This document shows, piece after piece, positions 1 through 12,005 of a DNA stretch of 64,000 nucleotides; positions within the stretch are counted from its first letter, which is position 1, and every line of letters begins with the position of its first letter. Source of the stretch: Trema orientale (Eukaryota; Streptophyta; Magnoliopsida; Rosales; Cannabaceae); assembly GCA_002914845.1 (NCBI GenBank), contig JXTC01000292.1, positions 319,427 to 383,426 on the forward strand, given 5' to 3'. The notes under the pieces are model-generated. The model did no database searches. It was not told the origin of the DNA and worked only from the letters and a program-made list of their open reading frames with translations. The position numbers and the translations under genes were made by a program.

Positions 1-414
1 NNNNNNNNNNNNNNNNNNNNNNNNNNNNNNNNNNNNNNNNNNNNNNNNNNNNNNNNNNNNNNNNNNNNNNNNNNNNNNNNNNNNNNNNNNNNNNNNNNNN
101 NNNNNNNNNNNNNNNNNNNNNNNNNNNNNNNNNNNNNNNNNNNNNNNNNNNNNNNNNNNNNNNNNNNNNNNNNNNNNNNNNNNNNNNNNNNNNNNNNNNN
201 NNNNNNNNNNNNNNNNNNNNNNNNNNNNNNNNNNNNNNNNNNNNNNNNNNNNNNNNNNNNNNNNNNNNNNNNNNNNNNNNNNNNNNNNNNNNNNNNNNNN
301 NNNNNNNNNNNNNNNNNNNNNNNNNNNNNNNNNNNNNNNNNNNNNNNNNNNNNNNNNNNNNNNNNNNNNNNNNNNNNNNNNNNNNNNNNNNNNNNNNNNN
401 NNNNNNNNNNNNNN
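1..414. other. Assembly gap
   Basis: A run of N, so nothing can be read here. Any upstream part of the repeat that begins at 415 is missing. Confidence 1.
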
Positions 415-1564
415 AAATGAAAAATATTTTTAGTTCAAACTTATTTTGTTTCCTAAAAAAAAAATTGGTTACGACTATACTTGAAACCAGAAACCAAATT
501 AATATTGAGTAGTATAGAGTAGAAACTAAATTTGTTTCGAGTAGTAACTAGAAACCAATTTGGGTAACTAATCTTTGCAACTGATTACTATGGAAACTAG
601 AAAAACCAAATTCATACTCAGTAGTTTTGAGTAGAAACCTGTAACAATTAGTTTCTCAGTTACTTGAGAAACTAAATTAGTTTTTCAGGTTATCAGTTAC
701 CTAAAAAACCAAATTGATTTCTTATTTTCTATAATAATAACAAAATAAAATGAAAAATATTTTTAGTTCAAACTAATTTGGTTTCCTAAAAAAAAAAATT
801 TAGTTATAGTTATTCTTGAAACCAAAAACTAAATTGGTATTGAGTAGTAAGAAATTGGTCTCTCATTTTCTATGACAATAATAAAATAAAAGGAAAAATA
901 TTTTATTCTAAAAAAAAATCAAACAAGAAAAAATTATAATGGGAGGAGTAGAAAAAAATAAAATGATAAAGAGTAAGAAAAGAAGTAATTTTTAAAAACA
1001 TAAAATGGAAAAAAAATTAAATTAAGGTAGAAAAAAAAAAGAAAAAAGTGAAATAGGTTGCCTGGGTTTGAGCCCAAGTTCCAAATGATAAATTTTAAGG
1101 TCTTACCAATATGTCGCAAAGTCTTCTATAGTATATTTGCACTTTACATCTATAATAATGGTTTCAGAAAATGAGGACGAAAATTATGAAAACACCATCG
1201 CATTTTCTAGCTGAAATAATTAGAAAGATGTCCACTAAGATCGTACGAAAAATAAATAATTTGAGAAGGTCGTATTTTTGGTATTTTTTCTTAAAACTTA
1301 GGTAAAAGTGTCCTAAATCCTTTTTATTTTGCATTTACCCTCGAATTAACCATATATTTCCCAAAATGACAAAATTTATCTTTAGAATTATAACTAGTAA
1401 CGAAAATCGACCATAAAAATTTGTTTTGGAAATGTTTTTACACGATCAATTTGGAGAAAATAATCCCATAGGAAATATTCATAGGAAAAGATTCATTACT
1501 ATCCACTAATTTAGTAATATGAAATTATCATATCTCGAAAAGACAAAGTCAATTAAAAAAAAAT
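415..1564. repeat. A+T-rich degenerate repeat, no gene
   Basis: Low-complexity A+T-rich DNA. Between 415 and about 900 a degenerate motif recurs (variants of GAAACTAAATTGG and GTAACTAGAAACC), and a block beginning AAATGAAAAATATTTTTAG occurs at 415 and again near 749, so two diverged copies of about 330 bp lie in tandem. The style resembles the GTAACTAGTT-rich array at 47.6-49.5 kb. From 900 to 1564 I see nothing beyond A+T-rich sequence. Confidence 0.5.
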
Positions 1565-1710
1565 GGGGGGCTACAGTAGGAGCGCCCCTACGTAAGGCCC
1601 CCTTTATACGCCGTTTGATGGGAATCTGTGGGGAATCTGTTTATACACAGATTCCCATCAAACGGTGTATAGACAGAGCCCTACGTAGGGACGCCTTACT
1701 GTAGACGCGC
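1565..1710. mobile_element. Foldback MITE, family A, copy 1
   Basis: About 146 bp forming one nearly complete hairpin. The left arm begins GGGGCTACAGTAGG and the right arm ends ACTGTAGACGCGC. The inner stem pairs CCGTTTGATGGGAATCTGTG with its complement across a short loop. The same termini and interior occur at 16226 and 16585. The family is recognised from the three copies here, not from a database, and its superfamily is uncertain. Confidence 0.8.
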
Positions 1711-2374
1711 AAAAAAAAAAAAAAACACAAAACAAAGAGGATAAATAAAATGTAATAAATTTACAATAATTTCAAGATTTTTGTTTCGAAGAATTTTAGA
1801 CCATAATTTAACCTTATTCCTTACAACACTTTAGGAGAAATTAAAATATCATTTATTTGCTAAAGAAGGACAAAAGACTTATTATTTTTAATGGAGTAGA
1901 GTGAGATTGAGTAGTAATAGATATTTTCTTGTAATAAGTAGATGCCATCTGTAATAAGTAGAGGCAGTTAGTTAATTTTTTTTTTTCTCCCCCTGAAAAA
2001 GGACAAAAATATTTTGTGACTCCAAGGCTAAAATCGTAAAAACAGCTGTCAGTTAGGTCACGGAGAATCTAGCATCAAACCCCGCTCACTCACGCTATAA
2101 GGGCGCACACACGCTCGTCCCTGTTGTGGCTCTCGGGACTCGAAAGTACCGTAGAGATAGTTTTGCTCCAAACAGGTCTTCAAGGTTCAGATACTTTTCA
2201 CTCTTTTCAGAGCCCTCGAAAAGCTTAACTGGCCAAATCCATGGCGTAAATCCAACCCTAAACCCCAAAAAATTCTCTCTCTCTTTCTATCGTTTTTGCT
2301 CCTCACAAAGGTTTCTCCGTTTGCGTTCTCCAATTCCACCAACCCCCTTGGCTTCCACCACAAAACCCTAGAAA
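1711..2374 (+). other. Upstream region and probable 5' UTR of the SRRM1-like gene
   Basis: A+T-rich to about 2040, then clearly higher in G+C, as expected of a promoter and 5' leader. A CT-rich stretch at about 2277-2296 precedes the start codon. No other gene is visible. Confidence 0.4.
2254..2370 (+). promoter_or_regulatory. Telo-box-like elements upstream of the SRRM1-like ATG
   Basis: AACCCTAAACCC at 2254-2265 and AAACCCTA at 2363-2370 match the plant telo-box core. Such boxes are known near transcription starts of plant housekeeping and translation genes. Their use here is inferred from sequence and position only. Confidence 0.35.
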
Positions 2375-5300
2375 ATGTCTGGCGGTTTTTTCCGGGTAAG
2401 TTTGACTTCAGTTGCTTGTTAGTGTTCAGATATTTGTAATTTGATTACGCATTTATTTGATTGGATAGCTATTTGAATGTCCTGATTACTGGGGTTAAAT
2501 TTTCTATGATATCTGCAATTTTTGTTTGAATTTTCTTGTTATTGGATGGGTTTTGGATTGAGTAATCTATATGGGTTCTGTTCATTTAGGGTACGTCGGC
2601 TGACCAGGACACGCGGTTCTCGAATAAGCAGGCGAAGCTGTTGAAGTCACAGAAGTTTGCTCCTGAATTGGAGCATTTGGTTCGTTCTTCTTCTGCTTCC
2701 TTTTTTTTTTTTTTAATTTTTTTTAATAATATAATAGTTCATTTCGTTATTTTGTGATGATGGGTTATATTTGTTTTTGGTCGTCTGTTCATATTTGTGA
2801 AATTAATTGGTATTGGCGTATTGGGTCATATGCAAGTTCAGAAAATTGGTTGAAATTATGACTTTTTCCCTGTTTGGTCCTACTAATTGGGCATTTTGTA
2901 TTCTATGTAGGTGGACATGACAAAGGTCAGTATGGATGTTATCCGGCCGTGGATTGCTAACAGGGTAACTGAACTTCTCGGCTTTGAAGATGAAGTGCTA
3001 ATCAACTTTATTTATGGTCTTTTGGATGGAAAGGTAGTGTAATTCAGTTCATATTCATGTTTTATTGAGAGGGACAATAGCTTCTACACTGACATTCATT
3101 GCTTCATTATAATATTAAACTGGATTTAGTTTGTGTGCAATACCTTCAGAATAATCTTAATTCTTACATTTGTGTCACTAAGATAAACACAATTTTACTT
3201 GCCATTAGAATCGTATACTCACTATTGTCAAACCGTAGTGGATATCCAGCTGAGCAAGGTTTCTTATTTTCTAAATTTTCTTGGTACAAGAAACTTGGGT
3301 TGTTGTAGATTTAATAATCTATTTCTGTGTTTAGTGAATTTATTTTTCAGGGAAACAAATAAAAACTTCATCCATCTGTTACTATTCTGTAGGAAGTGAA
3401 TGGTAAGCAGGTTCAGATTTCACTTACTGGATTTATGGAAAAAAATACTGGGAAATTTATGAAAGAGCTTTGGTCGCTACTACTGAGTGCCCAAAAGAAT
3501 GCTAGTGGTGTTCCCCAGCAGTTCCTAGATGCTAAGCAGGAAGAAACAAGGAAAAAGAAGGTTAACTTAGCACTTGTGTAGTCATGTTGTGCTTCTATTT
3601 CGTTAAAAAAAAAAGTTTTTGTTATGTATTTGTACTGGGATTCTTGCAGGAGGAGGCAGATCGGATAGCAAATGAAATTCAGAGAAAGAAAGATAAGGAA
3701 AGTAGGGACCTTGAAGAAGAGAGATTGAAGAAGATGGTAATGTTATAATGTTCATGCTAGACATACAGTCTGTGGAGATGAGTTTTTGTTTTTAACTTCC
3801 GTTTGTGTTTTCATGCATTCAGCAAGCTTCTGCAATTATTTGGGTTCATTCCTTTACCTCAAACTACTGTAGGACGGAGGGGTTGAAACAAAAGGAAGCA
3901 ACGCTGCTTTGGAGCCAAACTCAAAGCACACATTTCTAAGGGCTTCAAGTGACCGTCTTGAGGATGAGAAAGAAGCTGAAAAGAGGAATGGTGCAAGAGC
4001 TAGGAATAGGTAGTGATTTGTTTAACCTTATATCAGTGTTTTTGTGTCACTTCTTGTTTATCTATGTCTTTTTTTCATTAGATGACAAACTTTGGAATTT
4101 ACGAGTTCCAAGTTCAAGCAGCATAGATTTATTGCGAGAATCTGTTGCTCTTATGACATATATTTTGACATTTATTAACCTTTGATAATTTAATCTAAGG
4201 ACCAATGAAACGTCAGCTAAACTTGTGTCTTGATGAGTGATTTGAGGGACTTTATTCATGTTTTACATCTTAGAATTTAAGTATTTGATGATGCTTTACA
4301 TGTGAAGGCATCAGTTGTATACCACATGAGGTTTATACCTCGTAATCTGCATTCTGTGGTTGATCACTATGTGACCTTTAGTAATGGTATCAGTCTACTA
4401 GAATTCATAGAACTATAGAAGTTAGTAAAGTCGTTCAAGAACAAATGCTTAGTAGGATCATTCTTAGTTTGATGTTGGATTTTTTTTGTGATTGGCTAAT
4501 GCATGAAAAATTGGTGTATATAGTTATAATATAGTACTGAGAGCGAAAATTTCTAGTATGATAAGAGATTTACTCTTTGTTCATGAGTTTGATTGAAATG
4601 GGTGGATATACCACCTAGGAAAAACACCAATTTTCTGTTTCCGTCTGATATTGAGTTAGGAAGTGATTACATGGTTCAGATCATGCTGGTGAAGTTGAAT
4701 TTCCTGGTACTTTAAAGAAACAGTAAGACTAATATGGTAAGACTGATTGGTTACCTCTTGTACAGGATTTCAAGATCTCCCCGTTTGGCTAGCCGTTCTC
4801 TGTCTCCTCGGTAATTTTGCTGTCATTTGATTTCATTGCCTTTTCAGATTGCTAGCTTTGTAGCACAGAAAATAAATTCACACGGCTAAGGTTTATTAAA
4901 ATTTTCCCAGCAGCGGTTCACCTTCAAGGTCTATCAGCAAGTCGTATTCCGACAGCAGAAGTTATTCAGAGTATGTTTTGTTATTGTTCAGCAGTAGCTG
5001 ACTTACTATTGTACTTATCGTTGGTTTGATTTGCTTGCTCTAAACTTGTATTAGAGTAGCATAGCGGTATTTTTGTATTTGGTAGTTCCTTCGGGTGATT
5101 CTATAAATGTAACCATTTTAGTTTCCACACTTTGAGACAATGACATCTCATTAAAACTATGATTTTTAAGTGAAAGACGCAGGTCAAAGAGTGTGTCCAG
5201 GTCACCAGAAGCACAAGGCCGGTCCAAGACCTCGTACTCTCCAAGGATACGGTCTGTAACACCTCGTAGGAGGCATTCGCCTCGAGGATCACCTTCTCCA

Positions 5301-7457
5301 GTAAGAGGAAGAACATTAAATTCTAAGAGATCTCGATCACCCTCTTCATCACAACGACGAGTAGGTTCTCCATATCGGCATAGATCACCTTCTCCTAGAC
5401 GTCGCAAGTCACCAGCACCTGTGCGCCATCGTAGATCACCTTCACCTCTACGCCGTCGTAGGTCACCGTCACCTGCTCGTCGTCGTAGGCCACCGTCACC
5501 TGCTCGTCGTCGTAGGTCNGTCGGAGGTCGCCCTCTCCTGCGCGCCGTCGGAGGTCGCCCTCTCCTGCGCGCCGTCGGAGGTCGCCCTCTCCTGCACGCC
5601 GTCGCAGATCACCAACTCCTGCACGCCGTCGCAGATCTCCCTCTCCTTTTCGCCATCGCCGGTCACCGTCACCTCTACGGCGTCGTATATCACCTTCCCC
5701 TGTACGTCGTCGTATGTCTCCCTCACCAGTACGACGGAGGTCGCCCAGTCCCATTCGTCGCAGGTCTCCTTCTCCTTTACAACGCAGGTCGAAAAGATCT
5801 TCGTCAACTCCACAAGATGAGGATGCATCTCCTGCGTGTCAGAGGTCACCTGTTGCTGGTGGGAGGAGGTCAACACTTGATAGTCGGTCTCCATCACCAT
5901 TTGAACGGAGTTCTTCATCTCCTGTTCAGCATCATTCCCCTTCACCAATCAGGAGGGATTCTTCTAAGCACCTGAGATCTCCCGTGCAATCGCCCAGAGA
6001 AAGGATGAGGTTAGTGACATGTTGCTTTTTGAGTTTTTTTACCATCATACCATTAGCATCTGAATTCAACTTGTCTTCATATGGTATTTTTTGGAGTTCA
6101 GAAGGATGTTGCATAGGGATTTCACTAATTAGAATATTTTGGAGTATAAGATAGTATGATCATGCTCACTTTTTGTAGCCTGCTTCATTTCACTCTTGTA
6201 ATTGTTACTTTGCTTTTGTAAGACATTTCAGTTTTTTTAATTATCATATTTCAGAACTAGTTTGTAAAGTACATTTTATTAGCACTCACAAAGACTATTC
6301 TCCTATGGCACACAGATCATCTAGTTCTCTGAGATCTCTGCACAGAGAATCTAGGAATCAAAATGATTCACATAACAGAATTTCTGCCTTGTCACCATCA
6401 CCAGCTAAGGCCCCTGCAATGTCAGGATCACCATCAGGTGGATGGAGCGATAGCGAAGAAAGGAGGTACTTATATTGGCTGCTTGTTTTCACGTCTAAAA
6501 AAATTCTGATCTTAAATTCATAATTCTTCTACAGTTTAATGTACTTATACTTATTTGCTGCTTTCTAAGGTCTTCTAGTCCTTATGAGAGTTCTCTGAGG
6601 CAACCAAGGGGGCGAATGACTAGGGATGTTAGCTCTAGTCCTCCAAGGAAATTGAGAGAACAGAAACTTTGTCACAACAGTACAGAAATAAGTCAAGAAA
6701 CGAAGTAAGAAGCGAAGTATTTTTCGAATTATTCTTGGTTATTGATACTGTTGTCTTTCATTGGCATGCAGATCCTTGTAGTTTGTCTGTTTATTCTTCT
6801 GACACAATTTCTGACAGGGAGAAGAGGGGAATTCCTGAGGCTCCTGATCGACAAAGGTCTTCAAAAGTGAATAAAGACCCTCTGCCTGATGATGGACCAC
6901 ATGCATTGTATTCTGGTGAAGTTAGAAAATCTGATGACAAGGGTCGCTCTCATACGAAAAATGTCAAGGAGAGCAGTCAGCAGCATAAATTAGAATCTGT
7001 ACAGACATCGGTGCAGAAAGTTGATAATACTCGTAGTAGCGGTTTTGGTTCTGGTTCTGAGGAAATTGATAACCACAAAACTGGAGGTAAGGAAAAGAGA
7101 AAACATAAAAGATCGGAAAGGCAAGAGACAGGTTCTGATGATGATTATAGTTCTGATTCTGACAAAGAGGGCAGGAAGGAGGCTAAGAGGAGGAGGAAAG
7201 AGGAAAAGAGATTACGTAAGGAGAAGAAGCGACAAAAACGTGAGGACCGACGTCGTAGAAGGGAAGAACGTCGGGCAGAGAAGCTGAGAGGCAAGAATCA
7301 TAGTGATGCTTCTGCTTCGGATGGTGAATACAGTAAAAGGAGAGATTCTCATACAAGCGAGAATGAAGGTACAGAATCTGAGCAGAAGAAGCTTGAGATT
7401 GAGTTGCGGAAGAAGGCGCTTGAATCACTTAAAGCAAAGAAGGGCATCGGTCATTGA
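2375..7457 (+). CDS. SRRM1: SRRM1/SRm160-type splicing coactivator (PWI domain, RS-rich)
   Basis: Nuclear pre-mRNA splicing/mRNA-processing factor. The N-terminus MSGGFFRGTSADQDTRF and the PWI domain (about residues 28-110, PWI at 50-52) are diagnostic. A Lys/Glu-rich helix follows, then RS/RSPSP repeats, then a charged Lys/Arg/Glu tail ending KKGIGH. Exons inferred: 2375-2395, 2590-2679, 2911-3033, 3393-3560, 3650-3736, 3873-4009, 4766-4810, 4914-4970 (or from 4911), 5183-6009 (or from 5177), 6283-6465, 6570-6704, 6818-7457. All have GT-AG borders and consistent phase. The one break is N 5519 inside the RS exon, where the frame shifts. Because the flanks are near-identical repeats, an assembly gap is likelier than a real mutation. 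The exon-10 start at 6283 is less certain (6316 also fits the frame). Pseudo-copies of its 3' half lie at 11925 and 14431. Confidence 0.93.
4911..4916 (+). other. Tandem (NAGNAG) splice acceptor
   Basis: CAGCAG at the start of SRRM1-like exon 8. Using the first AG adds one Ser codon and using the second removes it, with the frame kept either way. This is a direct reading; actual use is unknown. Confidence 0.5.
5380..5800 (+). repeat. RS-domain minisatellite in SRRM1-like exon 9
   Basis: Tandem 21-24-bp units encode Arg-rich RRSPSPxRR repeats. Units next to N 5519 are nearly identical, which favours assembly collapse. Reading frame differs on the two sides of the N. Copy number here should not be trusted. 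Confidence 0.85.
5519..5519. other. Single-N assembly join inside coding repeat
   Basis: One N separates two blocks of the RS repeat that read in different frames, so an unknown number of bases is missing or collapsed. Confidence 0.9.
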
Positions 7458-9300
7458 ATTTTAATAATTGCTGTGGAATATTAAGCTATCATTTTGTCTT
7501 TCTGATACCATAAACAGTAACTTTGAGATTTTTTAGGAGTATTATCTGTTTGATTGAGAGTTATCAATATTTTGCTACTGTTTAATGCAGCCTGTTTACT
7601 GCTGGCAGCTGAAATGGATAGTGAGGATTTCCTGAGCTTAATCTCTTGGGTGCAACTTTATGCAGGCCTTGCTGCTAGATTTTCTGGTAATAATAGTCTT
7701 CCCCCTAGTCGGGAATTTGTTTGTCCTTTTATAGGGTGGTTTTTTTGATCAAATATGAAAGCTCTTTATGGTCTTCTCTGGATGTATAATTGAATTGTGA
7801 AATTCTATGTTCTCTGTTTTTGATTGGGTATCATGTCGAAGTTTTGTGTTGTAGTTTGTTTGAAGTGGTTTTCCTGGGTAGGAGTCTTATCTCAGCCTCT
7901 GCGTGTTTGATTGGTCTCTCTGTCTCTGCGTGTTTGACTGCTCTCTCTCTCTCTCTCTCTCTCTTCCTGATCTGATGAGACAATACTTAACCTAGAAGGT
8001 TTTGGTGGTTTCATTTATGGGATCACACTAAGTTGAGTTTTTCTGATCGATTGGTAGATGAAAATGTTGTCAACTTGACATGGTTGAGCAGGCAGATCAG
8101 CATTTTGTACATGAATGCAGGTGAAATTTCTATCTTTTACATGCTCTTTTGGAACAACAACATAGTTTCAGTAGGTCAATCCTCTTATATATTTTTTGTA
8201 TCATTTTAAGCTTATACCTTTCTCTGTACCAAGGGTTGCTGCCTTCAATTTATTTTGGTTTAAATTCATAGTTGGCAGCTTGGAAGTTCTACAGATATAT
8301 GTTCTTCTTTTCGGTTGCAAAAGAGTACCGTTTTAGTGTTTTGTACTGATGCTACATTTGTTACGACGTTCAGTATAAATTACTAACTCTGTAAGAGGAT
8401 GTATGCGATATTGCGGTGTTTCCCGTCGAGTTCAATTTTATACGAAAAATGTTGGTTAATCGGACAACTCGGAATATTCATATACGTTGGCTTTTAACTC
8501 GAATATCTTTAGTCTCCCTTAAATATTTGTTATTCCGATCCCTAGTATTATTTTTCAGGATGCAAATGGCAATTCTCTTTTGACCCCTTTTAAACCTTTT
8601 TTAATTCACCCATTTTACGGCAAAAGCTAGGTGGCTAGGTGTGTTTCTTTGAAGGTTGAACAATTTAAATCCAGCAATAAGCAGTGAGCCTATAAAAACG
8701 GCTTATAACGTATTAAGAAAAATTATTCCGAGTTGGGAATACTATCTCAAGTAATACACTTGATAATTTTTATTAAGAAATACTAAAAACTACCATAACG
8801 TATTAAGATTAAGCAAGTCTTCATATGGTCATGACGGGTACTACTGGCCTTACTATTCGATTTCTGTGTGTCACAATTTGTGGGCCACACGTAATCCCAT
8901 ATCAGAAAATTTCTGTGGTTGCTTCTTGGATCGTGGATAAACCTTTTAAATGGATCTAATCTAACTTTGTATGCTGAAACTGTAACTGTGCGCGTCTTTA
9001 TAAACGAACAAAAATAAATATATGTATATATATATGTTTATATAAATATAAAAATATCTGGTGTTCGATTTTTGGAAAGTAGATAGACTATGCTACGTGG
9101 CACTGTATCATTCGCGAGATCCCAGTTCACATCCAGATAATATTCGAACACAAAGGTAGGCAATTTTCTATTTGCAACAGCCCAAAATATGGCGTTTTCT
9201 GTTTTTGTGTGATATGGAAAGAGAACTGAATTTGGAGGGAAAAAGGAAGACGAAGAAGAGCCACCTCCTCAACTAGATTATCCTTCTTCCTTATCCATTA
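7458..9300 (+). other. SRRM1-like 3' flank and PTAC16 upstream region
   Basis: No gene seen. It contains the SRRM1-like 3' UTR and a CT microsatellite at 7941-7964. About 7540-8235 and 8870-9110 have diverged copies at 15520-16000 and 16800-17000. The stretch 8235-8860 has no counterpart there. The last 100 bp before 9301 is purine-rich and probably the PTAC16 leader. Confidence 0.5.
7941..7964 (+). repeat. CT microsatellite
   Basis: About 12 uninterrupted CT units downstream of the SRRM1-like stop codon. Confidence 0.9.
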
Positions 9301-11540
9301 ATGGCTTCCTCTCTTACCTCGAATTCCTTTCTCCTGAGCTCCGCACCCAACTCCAGGGGCTTAACACTCAAGACCCGCCAGAGGCTGAGAATTTTCGCAA
9401 AAGGGTCCGGACCCTTCTCTTCGTTCAGGCTCGGCAAGTCAGCTGGTGAAGCTTCCTCCTCTGAGGAAGAAGGTGAACCCACTTCGAGTCCATTTCGTTT
9501 GAACTTCGGGAAAGTGCCGGATGTCAAGTCCTTGATCCCTGTTGTGAGTAGTCCTGCTTCGGGGTTGTCCTTTGGGAGCCCCAGGCGTAAGGATGCTGGG
9601 ACTGTGTTCGTTGCTGGCGCCACCGGGCAGGCTGGTATTCGGATAGCGCAAACCCTTTTGCGTGAGGGCTTTACTGTGAGGGCTGGCGTCACTGAACTTG
9701 GCGCAGCACAAGAGTTGGCTCGTCTTGCCGCCAAGTACAAGGTTAGTCTCTTAGTTTCACTGTCATATTCTAGTAATGTTAATGGTATAGAAGTTCTATG
9801 GTTTAAATATTTAGGCAAAGGTTTGGAGAATTCAAATTCAGGAATCCAATATGGTTGATGGTGATCCTACTATGAATGGCTTAATCGGAATACAGACATA
9901 ATTATCTCGTTACTCGGCATTATAAATAGCAATAGATATTTTGTTCTTATTTGTTCTTTTGTCTTAGACTTTTTGCATGTTACTACTGTTGCAGAGAGCC
10001 ATAAAAGAGTTAAAGCTTTACTAGTTTGGCTGCCAACATTTTTTTCCCCCTTTTGGTTTGGTAACTTGGAATTGACACTGCAGATCATATCAAATGAAGA
10101 ATCGAAACGTTTGAATGCCGTGGAATCCACATTCCAAGATGCTGAATCCATTGCCAAAGCAATTGGAAACGCTAGCAAAGTTGTGGTAACAATAGGCCCC
10201 ACAGAGGATGGCCCCAGCCAGGAAGTCTCGACGCTGGATGCTTTAAGAGTCGTCCAAGCTGCTGAGCTGGCTGGCGTTGGCCATGTGGCAATAGTCTACG
10301 ATGGGAACACAGCTTCCGCATCGACGTACAATGTACTGGATGGAATCTCTTCATTCTTCAACAACCTATTCTCGCGATCTCAGCAATTGAGTATACCAGA
10401 ATTTCTGCAGAAAGTAATTGAAACAGATGTCAGCTACACGTTTATAAAGACAAGTTTGACCGCAGACTATTCACCTGAGAGTACCTACAATGTTGTCGTG
10501 TCAGCTGAAGGAAGCATTGGTGCAAACGACTACAAAGTAATGTAATGTATGCAATAATGTATATAGTAAATCATGATTTAAAAATTCTGTTTGTAGCCAT
10601 TTTCTTTTTGGGGGATGAACATCAAATTTTACTCTTTATACAATCAGGTAGCCACGTCTCAGATTGCATCACTGGTAGCCAATGTTTTTTCAAACACAGC
10701 TGTAGCAGAAAATAAGGTATATCTCTTAGCAAAATGACGAATATTAGATTGCCATTATATTGAGCTTCACTTTGTACGGAATTCTTTTAATGTCCAAAAA
10801 TGTGATATCTAGTTGATTACAATAATGGCCTTCGCTTATTGAATTCTTTCATTTTTCATAGGTTGTAGACGTTTTTACAGATCCATCTGCCCCCTCGAGA
10901 CCTATAGCCGACCTTTTCAGGTAGATTCTCTTTTGTCGCTGCCCAATAATAAAGTTTTCTTGTTGCTTGATTGTAATGCAAAGAGATTTTTTTTGCTTTT
11001 AGTTCTATTCCTGAGGATGGAAGAAGAAAAGCTTACGCAGAAACACTAGCAAAGGCAAAAGCAGAGGAAGAAGCAAGAACAGCTGCTGAAAAAGCTCGGG
11101 AAGCTGCTGAGGCAGCAAAGAAACTTGAAGAAGAGGTAAAAAAGCTCTCTGAGAAAGAAGCTCAGGCTGCTAGTTTAGCTGAAGAAGCTCAAGAGAAAGC
11201 AGAGGCTGCAGGGGCATCATTTGAAAACCTGTTTAACAAAGCTAAAGATATTGGCTCTGGAATTTCTTGGGAAAAGCTCAGCACACAGCTTGCAGCTACC
11301 ACCGTTCAAAAGCCCCAAGAGACACCAAAAGTACAGATTGCAACCGTCAGGGGACAGGCTAAGGCTCGAACACTGCCGTCTCTGAAAGCCATTGTCAAAC
11401 AGAACAGGCCTGCTTCGAAACCAAAGGTGGAGCCGAAGTCAAGTCCAAAAGGCAAACAGACAGAGGCGAAGTCACCAGAAGTGAGGAAGGTGTTTGGTGG
11501 CCTGTTTAAGCAAGAAACCATATATGTTGATGATGACTGA
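9301..11540 (+). CDS. PTAC16: PTAC16, plastid transcriptionally active chromosome protein 16
   Basis: A nucleus-encoded plastid protein known from plastid transcriptionally active chromosome/nucleoid preparations. Its biochemical role is unsettled. Five exons join to 519 codons: 9301-9741, 10084-10536, 10648-10716, 10862-10920, 11003-11540, all GT-AG. Residues 1-35 are Ser/Arg-rich and poor in acids, like a plastid transit peptide. An atypical NAD(P)-binding Rossmann/NmrA-like fold begins at about 100 with glycine motif GATGQAG (106-112). The tail is an Ala/Glu/Lys coiled coil (about 350-415) and then a basic Pro/Lys-rich end. Length fits the family, about 510 residues in Arabidopsis from memory. 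The ATG is the first in frame after a purine-rich leader. A broken duplicate lies 0.5 kb downstream. Confidence 0.93.
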
Positions 11541-11924
11541 GGCTGCTGATTATAGTTATTTCCACCCGGGTGTAGTCTTTTTTTATTAAAATCTAATTTG
11601 GCGCATATTTGATGTGTTTTTTGGCTGTTGTTCATAGTTGTATTAATCATGTGTTTAAGCAAAGAAGTTCGTACTAATTCAAGTCTTCCTGTAGTCTTTT
11701 CTATGAAAATGAATTCAAGTATTTAAACGATGTGATCGATTATTGGTGAATAATGTTACTTTTGATATTGAGATCTGAGCATCCCTGTAGAGATCAACAT
11801 GATATTTAGTAGTTTTGTATCCGTTTGGCCAGTCAGTTATCTTGCCTTCTGGCAACAATATACTATTTTAAGCTTGCATATTGGAATTAATTTGACGGCC
11901 GACTTACTTGAATTGATTTGATTA
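11541..11924 (+). other. PTAC16 3' flank, duplicated downstream
   Basis: Non-coding. It aligns by eye with 14036-14430, with shared blocks such as TTATTTCCACCCGGGT and TTTGGCGCATAT. It is the right-hand end of the tandemly duplicated unit. Confidence 0.7.
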
Positions 11925-12005
11925 TGGAGTTTTTCAATCCTGTTCAGCATAGTCCACTTCACTTATCAGAAGGAATTATCCTAAGCACCAGAGAAGATCT
12001 CCCAT
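11925..12005 (+). pseudogene. SRRM1-like exon-9 fragment (tandem copy 2)
   Basis: About 80 bp matching the end of the RS exon (about 5908-5990), for example CCTGTTCAGCAT and AAGATCTCCCATG. The left edge is the same duplication junction as at 14431: PTAC16 3' flank joined to the SRRM1 RS exon. The right edge is fused directly to PTAC16 exon-1 sequence. Confidence 0.8.

Noticed and set aside
5496..5948. Long minus-strand ORFs opposite the RS domain
   Set aside because: Mirror frames of a codon-repetitive exon; no independent support.
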